A DNA stretch of 64,000 bases. It comes from Shinella zoogloeoides. Lineage in GTDB: Bacteria; Pseudomonadota; Alphaproteobacteria; Rhizobiales; Rhizobiaceae. Positions 11,401 through 22,900 of the stretch are shown here, in pieces. The DNA is taken from contig NZ_CP131132.1 of NCBI RefSeq assembly GCF_033705735.1, positions 124,001 through 188,000 of the forward strand. Direction: 5' to 3'. The position numbers and the translations under genes were made by a program. Below the pieces are notes generated by a model that saw nothing but the letters and a program-made list of their open reading frames with translations, was not told the DNA's origin and did not search any database. The stretch's first letter is position 1. Each line of letters begins with the position of its first letter.

Positions 11401-14240
11401 TGAATACAAGCCGCCTTTGCACCGATCTGTGCCGCTTGATCCGCATAGTCGGTGTTTGGGCCGGATTTGGGCGGATGAAATCGGCAAAATGTCGCCCTAT
11501 CACTGATTAAATTTGTCGACTGAATTGAAACGCCGCATTAAGGGATTTGCGACACCGCATCCGCTTGCCTGTAGAATTTTACACCCGGTCAGAGCGTACG
11601 AATGCGCGGACGTCCAGGATTGATGTCGATCAATTTTGCTTGCATCAGCATAGTGCGGGGCTTAAAAAACACGGCTGTTATTTCCCTGGATTGCTGGCAA
11701 TCCGCAGGGAGCGTATACCCCGGCCGATCTTCAATCCGCCGGCTCGTCCATCGCCGCCTGTATGATCAAAGGGCATTGAGCGCATCATTTCTTTCCTCGC
11801 CATTGATGTTGCCGTCTGACCTGCCGTTTGTTTCGGTCGCGTCAACTGCGGGTCGATACCGATGAGTACCGACTAACGGCTTGATCCACATAAAGAATGC
11901 TATCCGCAAATACGGCACAATCTTCCCCCAACGCTTTGCGATGGTGTAATCTGCGAGTCGCCGCACGCATCTGCTCTCCGGATCGCGGCTGGCGGTGCAA
12001 ATGACGGTATCCTGTCGTTATGCCAAGCCTTCCAGGGCGGGCAAGCTAATCTGGATCGCCGGCGTCGCCGGCCCGTGGCTGGTGCGCGTCGATGGCGAAT
12101 ATGCCCCGGTCAGCCCGCAGGCGGATACCGAACAGGCGGATCTTCGCCCGCGAACGGCTTGAGCTGGACGGCCAGCGCGAGGAACTCTGCGCGGCGTCGA
12201 GATATCTGGCCTGACCAGCAGTGCAATTAACGAAGGATTTCGCGCGGCCCGCGAAGAACTTCATCTCCGAAACAGCCAGTTGCCCGCCGATCGAGCGATT
12301 CGACGTCGCGGTTACGCGATGGTCGCCTCGCAATGGTGACAACAACAACTGGCGATGCTGGTCTTTGTAGCCCGCTTTGCGTTCGCCTGCTCGGCGGCGG
12401 ATTGGTGCTGAAGGCGGAAAATGTGCCGAGGGTTACGGTACGCGTAATCTTTCTGGGGCGCTCAGTGATGGTGCTGACAGCAGACAGGCGCCTTGCGGGA
12501 ACAGCCGCTAGTGCGGAATATTGATCAAGTGTTACTGTGCGGTCTCACATCTGCGGATATCGCGCGGAGCCGACGAGCGCGAGGAAGAACATGCCCACAC
12601 GATAAGCGACCAACGGAATACCATTTGATAAGGTCGCACATGAAGCTGTGCTCGCGGTTGCCTGCGTCCGAAATCGACGCACGAGCGATGAATGCAGAAA
12701 CTCGACGTCGATACCGGACTATCCCTGACCCTGGGTGCGTGCAACCCGAGATGGCCCTCGAGGCGATGAAGACCGAGCCGAAGGTCGGCGCGATGCCGCC
12801 CCGCAACGATCGCACCGGGGGCGCCATCGCGGTCAGCGCCACGACCCCGTGGCCTGGATGCGAAGCTACGAAAACCAGCAACTGAAGACGGTCGCGGCGC
12901 ACGCGCGGCCTTGAACAGGTCGACTGCGAGCGTCCGAGGACGCGCCGGTCGCCGTTGACAGGCAAGATGTGATGTCTCTAACATTCGTCAGCGACTTCGA
13001 ATAGCGAGGAGCAACAGGCCCGAATGAAACGCCTGAACTGAAACTGGGCGTTGAAGACATGAACCGAACTTGAGCCACTGCCAGCACGTCGGTTCATCGC
13101 CAGCCGAATCGTCCGGATTTGAGGATTGCGACAGCAGAAGTGAAACCCAGCTCGAGCGTTGAACTGCGCCCGCCGCCAATTCGAAAAATTCACCGGAGGC
13201 CACGATTCTCACCTGAAAGTGCCGCAGCACACAGTCGCGCGGCATGTGTTGACGGGCGACCGAGGGATCGCTTCGACTTGCGAATTTCGGTTCTGATCAC
13301 GGCCTCTATCGCCAGTGCCGTCGCGCCCATGAACTTCCAGCAAACCTGCCCGTGAGACCACCAGAATTACCCGACGCCCCGAGGGCGTCTTGTCTTCTCT
13401 GATCCTTCGAACCAGGCACGCCACGTGTTCGAGGATGGCCGAAGCTGGGGCCTGCAACTCAGCGGCACCCTGGCGCTCGCCCGTTCGACCGTACCGGAGA
13501 AGTCTCGATAGAGGATACGCAGCCGTGGGTGTCGGCGCCTCGAGCGCCCGGTTCAACGCGCTTCTCAGTGCTGTCGGAAACAAAATGTGCGAGCGACTTT
13601 CGCGCCCACCCGTGGCGCTTGTGTGCGTGTCGATTTCATTTGTGCCTGCGAGACCCCACGCGGACAGGCGCAAAGTGCTCCGACAGAGGTCGCCAAGGAC
13701 AACGAGGGCCGTTGTCGAGAAGTTCTTCGCGGGCGGAGCCCGGCGATGCAGACGATAGTGACCGCCCCGGATTCCCGCCGGCTATCGGTCCACCGCACAG
13801 GGGGCCCATCTTCTTCGAGAAAGACTGTCTGTCCGTCAGATTTCGGGGATGCGATTCCATCGTTGATGCGCTCATGACGATGCGCTACTGCCGTACCTGT
13901 TGCCTCAGGCAACTGCGCAGCGTCAGCCCTTCGCTTCCGTTTCGATAGCCTCGGGTCACCTGGTCAGCGTCGCCGACTTTTCCTCCACTTCGATCTCCGA
14001 GCGTCCGGCTCAGCACGCGAATCGCGGCATGGGACAGTTGCCTGTGCACCTGCACGCCCGACGTTCGGTCATCGACAGAGCGCGACGGCATTGGCAGCCG
14101 GAAATCGTCAGCAGGCACGCCATGGGTCTTAACGGACAGGGGGCGCGTTGTACATTATCCACAGCCGTTACCCGTTTTTCGTCACTGTGGATTCGTCTTC
14201 ACCGAAGACCGATCTACGATCTTGAGTTCGAATTTATATT
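11400..14240. other. Unassigned noisy sequence
   Basis: 2.8 kb without a recognisable gene. A phrase such as KLIWIAGVAGPWLVRVDG (plus strand near 12,050) suggests a real coding region, but I could not place it in a family. I looked specifically for 16S rRNA, spacer tRNAs and the 5' part of 23S rRNA, which would be expected upstream of the 23S at 15,085, and saw none. Confidence 0.35.
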
Positions 14241-15080
14241 GCCGTCACCCGGTCCGGAAAAGAAGCCAGCAATTCGAGCCTTGCTTTCGGCTTTTGAGAC
14301 GATCTCGGGCAAGGCAGGACGTGGACGACAGCGAACCGCCAGCGATGGATTGCGTTGAGTCCGAGGATCTGACGGATGCGGAATGGGCTCCTTGCGGAGC
14401 GTTACCCTCCAGCAAAGTGCGGGCGCCGACGCGCGAGGTCAATGTTCGCGAGGTCGTCAACGGCCTGCTGTGGCGTGCCGAGCTGGCGGGCCGCCAGTGG
14501 CGTCGTCCTCGAAAGATCCGCCGGCCGCGCCAACGCCAACTGACCACTGACCTTGAACCGGGACGGCAGCCACTCGGCCACCCCGCCGACGAACTCTGCG
14601 TGAAATGCCGCGAGGCGAGGGATCGCGGAGCCAGTCCACCGCCCGCATCATCGATATCAGTAGTGTTAAAAGCGCCGAAAAAAAAGGGGATTCGGGCATC
14701 ACTCCGAAGGTGGCGATGCGGGCAAGAAGATCGAAGCGCACATCTCGCATACGGTGGGTTAGCTGCTTCACGCCCCGGCTCACCCGGCCGGCATCCAGAC
14801 GGTGGCGTGCCGGTCGCCGGGAGGCACTGCCCTGCTGTTCGTCGATGGCGCCGTGACCCGTCTTTGCCAAGGGCAGGTGAAGCTCCCTGCGACCGAAATG
14901 TTCAAGCGCCTGATACGTCAGCGTTTCGAGGTCTTGCCGAGCGTCCGCGGTTGCGACCTTCGCGCGGGGTTGGGACGCCGCAGGTTGTCAAGTGACTCGA
15001 AAACATGTCACGCACGCACTGCCTTCCTAACAGCATCCATTCGTCCGCTGCCTGTTCAAACCGAACAACTCGACCGACTC
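14240..15080 (+). mobile_element. IS5-family insertion sequence, copy 1 (noisy)
   Basis: The plus strand encodes a degraded IS5-family transposase. It contains LTDAEWA near 14,370, REVNVREVVNGLLW near 14,440, a SVKSAEKKG segment, and an RFEVLP...LGRRRLS...ASIR C-terminal pattern near 14,925-15,040. A second copy lies at 31,340-32,120, and the two share the left-end sequence GGTCCGGAAA and AAACATGTCAC near the 3' end. The element abuts 23S rRNA sequence at about 15,085 with no 5' 23S sequence on its other side. Confidence 0.7.
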
Positions 15081-15084
15081 TAAA

Positions 15085-17020
15085 GGCGCCGCATGACCGA
15101 TAGCGAATAAGTACCGTGAGGAAAGCAGAAAGCACCCCGACAAGGGCGAAATAGAACCTGAAACCGCCGTCTACGCTAAAGCCGGAGTCGCAAAGGCTGA
15201 CGGCGCACCCGTCAACGACTTGCGTGTCGAGCAAAGCTTGGGCCGGTAGGTGCAGCGCAGCCTGTTTAGGCCTGAACAGCGCCCAGCGGCTCGACGAAGA
15301 ACACCCGAAACCGAGTACCCAGCCACGAGCAGGTTGAAGGTTGGGTAACACCAACTGAGAGCATCCGCCGCAATATCACGACCCCAGGCTGGGGCGAGCG
15401 TCAATCAAACTGAGTTCTCCGCCAGAGCGTCGACCGACCACCAGGGGCAGGTTATCGGACGGCCATGGGGACTTCACCGTCTTACTGATCCTGTTCAAAC
15501 TCCGACCGCCCGGCGGCCGCCGCAGCGCGCGGTCCGTCGTGAAATCTCCACTAAGCATGGCTAAGGGGAGCGACGCATTCCAACAACCAGACGTTACAGC
15601 CATCATTTGCGCCAGTGCAACAGCTCACCGGTCCGGTTTTGCGCCGAAAACGGCCAGTTACGCACCGAGCCGGTGATTGATCCAGCGGTAGCGGAGCGTT
15701 CCGTAGCTCGCGAGCGAGGACCCGTGGGTTCTGAGGAATGTCGACACGAGCAACGACAGCGAGTGAGGAGATTCCTCGTCGAAAAGACCAAGGGTTTCGC
15801 TTAAAGTTAATCTCGGAAAGAGCCGGCCAGCACCAGGCGTGACACGCGGTCGATAACCACGTTAACATTCGTGGCCTGGTGGTGACGGATTGCGGTACTT
15901 GCAAGAGCCCCATTGATTAAGTGCGGGTGAAAGCGTCCCATTGGGGCCCACGTACCCGAAACCGACCACTAGTGGTCAGGCCGGCCAAGGCGCTTGAGAG
16001 AACCCGCCGAACTCGGCAAACGGGGCAACTCGAAGAAAGCACGGCACGCAAGTGCTGGGTGGTGGGGGTACCGCCCATCAAAAACACAGGCCCCAGAAGA
16101 CGACGTAGGCCTGACGCCTCCGGTGCCAAGAGGAGAGGTGCAAGCTTGAATCGAGCCCCAGGGGTCGGCGCCGGCTAACGGTCCTAAGGTACGAAATTTC
16201 GTCGGGGTAAGTTCGATCACGAATCGGCGGCGATCTTCGCCGTCTCCAGCAGAGACCCGGCGAATTGAGCCCCCGTGAAGACAAGTTCCCGGGTGGTGAC
16301 GGAAAGACCCCGTGCACCTTACTTCGGCAAGCTTTGCCGACCCGGCATTCGTGTCGGCATGATTAGCGGTACTTAGGGGACGCCAGTGCCCTGTGGAGCC
16401 ATCCCAGTCACCACCCATCTTAACCGCGGTTCCGCCATCGATCCGGGACCGTATGGTGGGTAGCCTTGATCCGGGGCGGTCGCCTCCGAGCAACGGAAGT
16501 CGATGGCGGGCTTCAGATGGCCGGAAATCGGTCGTCGAGTGCAATGGCATAAGCCCACTTCGACTGCGAGACCGACAAGTCGAGCACAAGACGAAAGTCA
16601 TCATAGTGATGTCCGCCGAGCGGGCCATTACCAACGGATGCTAACAGGCTGATGACCTCCCAAGAGTCCCGCATCGACGGGGTTGTTTGGCACCATCGCA
16701 TCCTGGGGTCGGGCAACCTAAGGGTTTGGTTGCCCGCCAATTAAAGCGGTACGTGAGTTGAACGAACGTCGACGTCCGCCTTATCCGCCGTGGGTGTAGG
16801 AATACTGATCAGATCCGGGTCCCCGAGAGGACCGGGATGGACATTAACTTCTCGGGCGGACCTGCCGTCCCGTCAGGCTACGTGCTGGTGCCATAGCGAA
16901 TGGATAACCGCCTAAGCGGGAAACCAACCCCGAAACCCCCCTTGAGTATCGCGGTTGACGACCACGTTGGGCCGGGTGCGGGTGCAGCATGAAGCTTACC
17001 GGTAATAATAGCCGATTGGG
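15085..17020 (+). rRNA. rrl: 23S ribosomal RNA, 5'-truncated, noisy
   Basis: Conserved 23S blocks run in order on the plus strand. ACCGATAGCGAA is at 15,098, GAACCTGAAACCG near 15,150, and GTTGAAGGTTGGGTAACACC near 15,333. GACCAAGGGTTTCGCTTAAA is near 15,787, GGTCCTAAGGTACGAAAT near 16,180, and GACGGGGTTGTTTGGCACC near 16,677. The 3' end is near 17,015 (GAAGCTTACCGGTAATAATAG). The first ~450 nt of the gene are missing: the match begins exactly where an IS5 element ends. About 1.9 kb covers roughly 2.4 kb of gene, as expected from the deletion-rich noise. The variant fits alphaproteobacterial 23S. Confidence 0.9.
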
Positions 17021-17217
17021 TCCTTGACCGTCTCGCGCCCGCAGCATGTTGCACTGATGATGCTGATCTTCTGCCCTGACGCCGCGCCTGGACGGGCCGC
17101 GCCATCAGGCGCACGGGTTCTTGGCGAAATCCGCCTGAAACGCCAGGCCAAAGATCAAAGATGCGTTCACAAAACTACACCAAACGAAGGCCTCTACCAG
17201 CTCAAAGAGCCCTTAGC

Positions 17218-17340
17218 CGACCTGGTGGTCATGGCGTGGGGTGGCGCTGTTCCTTTATCTCCGAACACGGCCGCGAAAACGCCCCAGCGCCAATGGTGAC
17301 TTCGTCCAAGACGCGGGAGTAGGTCGCCGCTAGGTCTGCT
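17218..17340 (+). rRNA. rrf: 5S ribosomal RNA
   Basis: The segment begins CGACCTGGTGGTCATGGCG. It continues with TCCGAACACGGCCG, CCAGCGCCAATGGT and GACGCGGGAGTAGGTCGC, and ends TAGGTCTGCT. These are the paired ends and loops of a rhizobial-type 5S RNA. It lies about 200 nt after the 23S 3' end on the same strand, the normal operon order. Confidence 0.85.
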
Positions 17341-17387
17341 AAAGGCAATCAAATCTCTCATTAACAAGCCTCGGCCTAGCCGAAATC

Positions 17388-17411
17388 GGGCCGCCTCAAA
17401 GCGGCCCTTTT
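17388..17411 (+). terminator. Rho-independent terminator after 5S rRNA
   Basis: A GGGCCGC / GCGGCCC stem with a short loop is followed by TTTT. It lies about 50 nt after the 5S gene, in the right place to end the rRNA transcript, although a tRNA-fMet remnant follows. Confidence 0.6.
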
Positions 17412-17424
17412 GTACGCATAACAC

Positions 17425-17472
17425 AACGCAGGGGTGGCGTTCGCCATCGGTGTCCAAATCCCGCCCCCGCAA
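17425..17472 (+). tRNA. tRNA-fMet remnant (noisy)
   Basis: The segment keeps the 5' acceptor (CGCAGGGGTGG) and 3' half (GGTGTCCAAATCCCGCCCCC, then GCAACC) of a rhizobial initiator tRNA; the anticodon part is lost. rRNA operons in Rhizobiales commonly end with 5S followed by tRNA-fMet, which supports the call. The loss is probably sequencing deletion. Confidence 0.5.
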
Positions 17473-17474
17473 CC

Positions 17475-18060
17475 GGGGTTTCTTAAAGATCATCAAGACT
17501 TCAATCGGCCTCCTTCGGGAGTACTGGCCGCCTTTTTGACCTAGCACACGGTCGCCATCAAACACACCCCACCCGTTTGACGGGGAGGGGGCTTGATGGT
17601 GATCCCTTCTTCCCATATCATTTTTCGGGCCGCTTTAGGGCCGGAGGGCAGCGCCGGGGCCACAGTCCTCGGGCGGCCGCGTTCGGCCACTACGTCCATA
17701 AAGCGTCGCGTGAGCACCGCGCCGTTTGAGCAGCCAGTTTCTGTACACCGGCTTCCGGCCTGCGGGAAGGCGGGTATTTGAAGACCGAGTTGCTCGAGCA
17801 GGAACAGTGGCCGTCACCAAATGGGTGGAGGGTCACATCTGCCTGCGCGACGGGTTCTTCGGCAAGATGGTCCCCGGAAATCAATGCCGGCATAGCCAGG
17901 ACCATCGCGCGCAAGCGCATTTCACGTCCACGACGGGGAGGCACCGGCACGCAGCGCTGCGGCGGTGGGCCGACGAGGCGGGCACGCCTCTGCGTCCTGA
18001 AAACCGCCACCGCCGCGGGGTCGGCCCAGGTCGAGCCCGCCGCCGCAGACGCAGGGAAGA
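17475..18060. other. Unassigned noisy sequence
   Basis: No recognisable gene. A GC-rich dyad (CCCCACCCGTTTGACGGGGA) lies near 17,567. The rest shows only short frames on both strands. Confidence 0.35.
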
Positions 18061-18430
18061 TACCACCGGCCAAGGTTCAGCCCCGAGCAGTTGACTCCGC
18101 CCGGCCAGGACAGAGCGTCGGCGTTTTTTGATAAGCCAAATGGCGGGGCGGGGGAGCAACCGGCGGAAACGCGGAGCCCAGGCCAAGGTTGGAGGCGATG
18201 ATCCCGGCATATCCGCCGGGGTCTGCATCCGAGCGATGAGCGCGGCTGAGTTGTAGTCGCCGGTCGGCCGGCGCTGCGAGCATGATCGAAAGAACGGGCT
18301 CTTCGGGGTTGAGCAGTTCGCTGCTGAGTTCTCGACATAGCCATTTTGGCATCGGTCCCGGCGCCGACCTGCTGACCGCTAGATTTGGCATTCGATCGCC
18401 GGGTCCCGTAGCACCTGGCTGAAGGAAGAA
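18060..18430 (-). mobile_element. IS3-family transposase, C-terminal half (interrupted)
   Basis: On the minus strand this reads as the end of an IS3-family OrfB: an ELLNEE-like stretch, then a PHSSLGYPADIC-like segment corresponding to the family's RPHSSLGYxTP motif. The N-terminal half of what looks like the same gene is at 19,823-20,560. The two halves are separated by an IS110 element, so the IS3 was split by insertion. Confidence 0.6.
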
Positions 18431-19822
18431 CTGGAGCCACCGAGGGAATGCGCGCGCAGCTTGCTGCAAGCGCATCGTTCGAGGTGGCCGTGGCCAGGCC
18501 GAAGTACTTAGACGTGAGTGTTCACAACTCATTCCGGAGAGACCGACCATGACCAGCCGCATACCTGCCGGCGCCGTGCCAGCCATCGACATCGCCAAGG
18601 TTCGCAATGAAGTGTTGATCGAGCTAACCCGGCTATAACGCCGCCGTTGGTTATCCGTTCCTCAATGGCGCGTACCGACGGATCGCGACTTGCAATCACA
18701 TGACCGACCGGTCTGCGCCTTTGAGGCAACGGCGCTGTCCGATCGCCTGGCGGTTGGCGGAAGCCGGCTGAAACGCCCGCACGCGAGCAGGCGAACGATC
18801 CTGCTGACGTTCAGGTGATCCTACACACGTTGAGGATCCACTGGACTCAGGTCTACCATGATCCCGCGTGCCGGCATCAAGAACGAAGACACACGAGTCA
18901 TTGCCAACGCCAATATCGAGATCCAACATCGCATCCCGACGATATTCGCCGCCAGCCCAGAGATCATGCTCCGGGGTAACAGTCGGTTTTCGCGTTCTCC
19001 CACACCATCGAGCATCACGACACTGACGAAGGAGAAGTTCGTCGAAGCGGCATGGGATGCTGTCGGCAGGAAAGTGAGCAGTCACAGATTTTACCGATAT
19101 TTGGCGACCGCCCGCACCTCGACTGGCTGTTACTGCCGCTGGATGCGCCCGGCCCGCGACAAGCTGGATGGCTGTCGCCGAAGCCCGCAGCCTGATCCGC
19201 CAACGCAACGTGATCGAAGCACAGGCCGACGATCAGAAATCACGTGATTATCAGATCCTGCGGCAGATCCCTGATCGGCCCGATCAACGCGCTGGGCGAT
19301 CATCGCGGAGGCTGTCTGCCGTTTTCATCATCACCGTCAGTTCAGTTCTCTGCGGGTCGACACCGCTAACCGGGCCAGCAACGCGGCCAAACCTCGATTT
19401 CAGCCTGCGGTCGCGCAATGCGACGAACCCTGCGGATTGCCGGGCAAGCTGCGCCATCCGCCGCATAGTCGGGTTTCGATTACAAACTGAACGCCACATC
19501 GCGAGATCGCGACAATCCCGACGCAAGGTAGCGTCGGCCACGCCGTCGTCAAAAAGTTCAGGCCCTTCGAAGGGCGGCACAGGCGGGAAGAACCTCCGTC
19601 AGCGTGAGTATCCCTTCGAATGACCCTTCTGTATCGCCAGTCTCACTGGAACAGAAGCCCGTGTTGCTGACGGCGAGGCCACGAGGGGACTTCGCAGTTA
19701 TGGACGAGACCTTCCCGCCGCGGGAAAGCCGCCCGGTTCGACGACGTGATTTCCGACGAGCGTCATGCGCGTGAGTACGCTGACGGACAGAGCTTACCTT
19801 CGGGCCACCATTCGCACTTGTG
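18431..19822 (+). mobile_element. IS110-family insertion sequence, copy 1 (inside an IS3)
   Basis: The plus strand from about 18,549 encodes an IS110-family transposase in broken frames. It begins IPAGAVPAIDIAKVRNEVLIE, containing the first Asp of the DEDD site. It then gives AWRLAEAG, TPSSITTLTKEKFVEAAWD near 19,010, QILRQIPxIGPINALxIIAEAG near 19,260, and GxPYRPFFEG-type sequence near the end. The unit is about 1.4 kb including a noncoding 3' tail and is repeated in the same orientation at 20,561-21,970. It separates the two halves of an IS3 OrfB, which indicates insertion into that element. Confidence 0.75.
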
Positions 19823-20560
19823 ACGCCGTCCGAAATCAACATGCCGGGCTTGCCCGCTCGACCGTCGTCAGTTCCCCTGCGACACGGCGACCAGAGGGCC
19901 CGGGGATCGCCGTAAGAGTTCGCGCAGACATCGTCGACCACACAGGATGGCGTTTGCCGCAGGCGAACCGATCGTGAGGCGACCAGCGAGCATTCGTTTG
20001 CTTCGACGAGCGACCGGCGCCATCGACGCCCGGCTATGCTACGCAGAGACCTTCCTCGCGATAGAGCCGATAGATGCGATTGAGGCCGATTTGCTCATCG
20101 CGCCGAAGCAGAATGAACAGCCGTCAGCACCGCCGTCGCTCATTACCAGTAGCTCGCTCGCACCCCGAGCCTTCGGCGGTCGATAACGGATCGCTGGTCG
20201 GCAATACCTGCAGGCCCGCCGCCTGAAAAGCCCTCAGATGCGCCGTCACGCAGAAGCCCTTCATTTTGAAGTTCGCGGAGGCCTGTTCGGCGAGCAGCTA
20301 GCCATACGCCCAGCGCCTTCAGGCGCTTCGGGGTTCAGATACCTTCCATACGTCGCCGCATTTGGCTTCCAGCTCATAAAAGGTCGCTTCGGGCAGCCTG
20401 CGAAGACCGCCGCTGGGTTCGTCTTCCCGTTCTTCAGCACGACCTGCTCTTCAGCGTTGCCGTCCGTCCCCGTCGGGCCGGACTCTATCCAGCCCTGAGA
20501 GTTCAGCGCGGTCATCGGCGTTCGAGGTCAGCCCACCTTCGCGCTACGAGCGAGCAACTG
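19823..20560 (-). mobile_element. IS3-family element: orfA and N-terminal half of orfB
   Basis: On the minus strand, 20,515-20,261 reads as an IS3 OrfA-like helix-turn-helix region ending in an AxYGGYLNPE-type segment. Near 20,130-20,050 it reads RRLFILLRRDEQIGLNRIYRLYREEGL, the diagnostic OrfB N-terminus. At 19,950-19,830 it continues with a GKPGMLISD catalytic-core segment. It then stops where IS110 copy 1 begins; the C-terminal remainder is at 18,060-18,430. Confidence 0.65.
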
Positions 20561-21970
20561 GTTACCGAGGGAACGGTGCGCGCAGCTTTGCCGCAAGCGC
20601 GCATCGTTCGAGGTCGCGCCGTCGAGTACCTTCAGAATGTGAGCACCACAACTTCATCTGAGAGATCGACATGACCAGTCAGAATTCTATACCTGCCGAC
20701 GCTGCGTCATCGACATCGCCAAGGTTCGCAATGAGCGTTGATACCCGGTTAACGCCGTCGGCTCATTCGTTCTCAATACGCGCAGGAACATGACCATCTG
20801 ATCGCGACGGTCACATGACCGACCGGCGGGTCTGCGCCTTTGAGTGCTAACGGGCAACTATCATCGCCCGATCGCTGGCGGTTGGCGGGAGCGGCTTCGA
20901 AACGCGGTTAGCGTCACCGCTATGCTTCGCCCGCACGCGAAGCCTGCACACCACCAGCCGTGACAAAACGATCCCGCTGACGCCCAGGCGATTGAGGATC
21001 CACCGTGGCCCACATCCCGCGCGCCGGCATCAACGACGAAGACGAAGTCATCGTCGAGATCCGGAACATCGCATACCGCCAGGAAGCGCTTCAGAGATCG
21101 AAGGCTCTGCAATATCGGAGCGACTGAAAGTCCGTACCGACGCCTTCCCCACATCGAATTTGACACCGACGAAGGAGAAGTTCGTCGAGCGGCATGGAGG
21201 CCATCGGCAGGAGTGAGCAAGTCACAGATTTTTAATGGATATTTATGAGACTGCCTGCTCCCGATTGGCTTCGCCGTCGTTGATGCGCCTGCGGCTCCGC
21301 ATGTTTTCGGATACCGAAGCCCGCAGCCCGATCCGCCAACGCAACGAGATCGAGCACAGGCCGATTTGGGTTGCGAAACAGCCGTGATTATCAGATCCCG
21401 CGGCAGATTCGGGATCGGTCCGATCAACGCGCCAACGATCATCGCGGAGGCTGGACCTGCGCCGCTTCATCATCACCGTCAGCCCTTCAGTTCCCGCGGG
21501 CTGGATTCGTCGACATAGCAATCAACAGGATCGCGCCAAACCCGACCCTCTGTTCAACGCGTGGCTGCACGAACCTGGATTGCCGCTACCCGCCAGCGCG
21601 GCGAACGGCCTGATTACGTTCGAACGCTACATCGCGAGAGATCAGACAATCCATCTTCAATGACCGTTACCGTTAAGATGGCGTCGCACGCCGCTGTCGT
21701 CGGTCGCCCCTTCGCCGAAGGGCGGTACCAGGTGGAAGTCGCGAGGGCATCCCTTCATCGACTGTAGACCAATGCCGGGTCTTCCACCTGGAACAGAAGC
21801 CGTAAAGGCGACGGTACGCCGGCCAGTTGGCGGACGAGACCTTTCCGCCAAAGTGAGCCGCCCGGTTCGACGACGTGAGCCTGACGAGCGTCATGCAGCG
21901 GAGCATGCCGACGGACAGAGAAATCTCAGCCTGCCGTCCATTTTCTCCGCACTTGTGACGAGACGATCAT
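20561..21970 (+). mobile_element. IS110-family insertion sequence, copy 2
   Basis: Direct repeat of the element at 18,431-19,822. It has the same leader (CGCAAGCGCGCATCGTTCGAGGTC... near 20,595), the same transposase start near 20,670 (PADAAVIDIAKVRNE in joined frames), and the same internal and 3' noncoding segments through CGCACTTGTGACG near 21,950. It abuts the 5' end of the interrupted IS3. Having two copies in the same orientation about 2.1 kb apart gives a substrate for homologous deletion of the DNA between them. Confidence 0.75.
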
Positions 21971-21974
21971 GCAG

Positions 21975-22250
21975 GGGCACGAAGCGAGCGCGATGCGACG
22001 AGTCGCCGCCGGATAGCGAGCCAGATCATCAGGCAGCAGACCGCGCCGAATCTGTCGAGGACATACAGCTGACGGAAATGTCGCCCATCAGCGCAATCGA
22101 GACGAAGTCCATAAAATCTGTGGCGTTGGTTCGGCTCCCGGACATGCTCGTAGCCCCAGGGCTGTTTGCGCTCACGCCGCCTGCGGTCATTCGGCGCCGG
22201 TTGAACTGACTCTCCCTGAACCAGCGAATTGTGGTTGTCGCCATCTCTTT
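21975..22250 (-). mobile_element. Possible second IS3-family orfB fragment
   Basis: On the minus strand this reads HVREPNQRHSMDFVSIALM, then DGRHFRQLYVLDRF. This resembles the OrfB block REPNQRWSMDFVSDALMDGRRFR and the stretch after it. It ends at IS110 copy 2. A different family cannot be excluded because only ~90 residues are legible. Confidence 0.35.
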
Positions 22251-22900
22251 GCATTTGGCTCTGCACATTGTACAAAATGCATTCCGCGCGAAGCAGGAAT
22301 GCCGCGTGGCGACTGCCAGCAAGCATTGAGCACCAAGACGATAATGAAGCTGCCGAGGAAATTGAGCCGGATCCTGAGGGCGTTTTTCTGGCCGGGGCGT
22401 CAGTTGCGTCAGGATCCGGGCGCAGGAATCATCAGCCGCATACCCATCCGCGAGGCCCTTTCGCTCTTGCCGGTTTTGGCGCCCCACCGGCGGCATTGCG
22501 CAGAGGAGGTCGAAGAATTAACACGCGCATTTTTCGAGCCGTTTTTACCGAAAGGTCGGCGCCGTACCTGCACCCGCGGATTCTCGAGAAGCCAGATCTG
22601 ATCAAGGAAACGTCGATCGATGTGTTGACACCGACCGCTGGAAGAACTCCGAATTCCCCACATGCTGCCATACCCATGCGTTCACGCATAACCAGTACAA
22701 CCAGAAGGTCCCTCCTCGGCGAATGCGACTGGCACACGCGAATTAGCTCAACAGGGCGCGGGCCGTCCGCGAACACAAGCGAACCGGCCTTCGTGGTGAG
22801 GCGGCCGATTTCACGCGCATGCATAACGACGTATCCGGGTTTACCGGCGCTCCATCTCGACAGGCCTGGTGGGTGAACAGGTGGGGCCGACGTCGCGCGG
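22250..22900. other. Unassigned noisy sequence
   Basis: Minus-strand frames look coding-like (for example a DRRFLDQIWLLENPR segment near 22,600) but I cannot assign a family. It lies downstream of the enolase-superfamily gene. Confidence 0.3.

Noticed and set aside
11400-14240. 16S rRNA and spacer tRNAs upstream of the 23S
   Set aside because: I looked for the conserved 16S blocks and tRNA-Ile/Ala and saw none; the 23S itself starts at the IS5 boundary.
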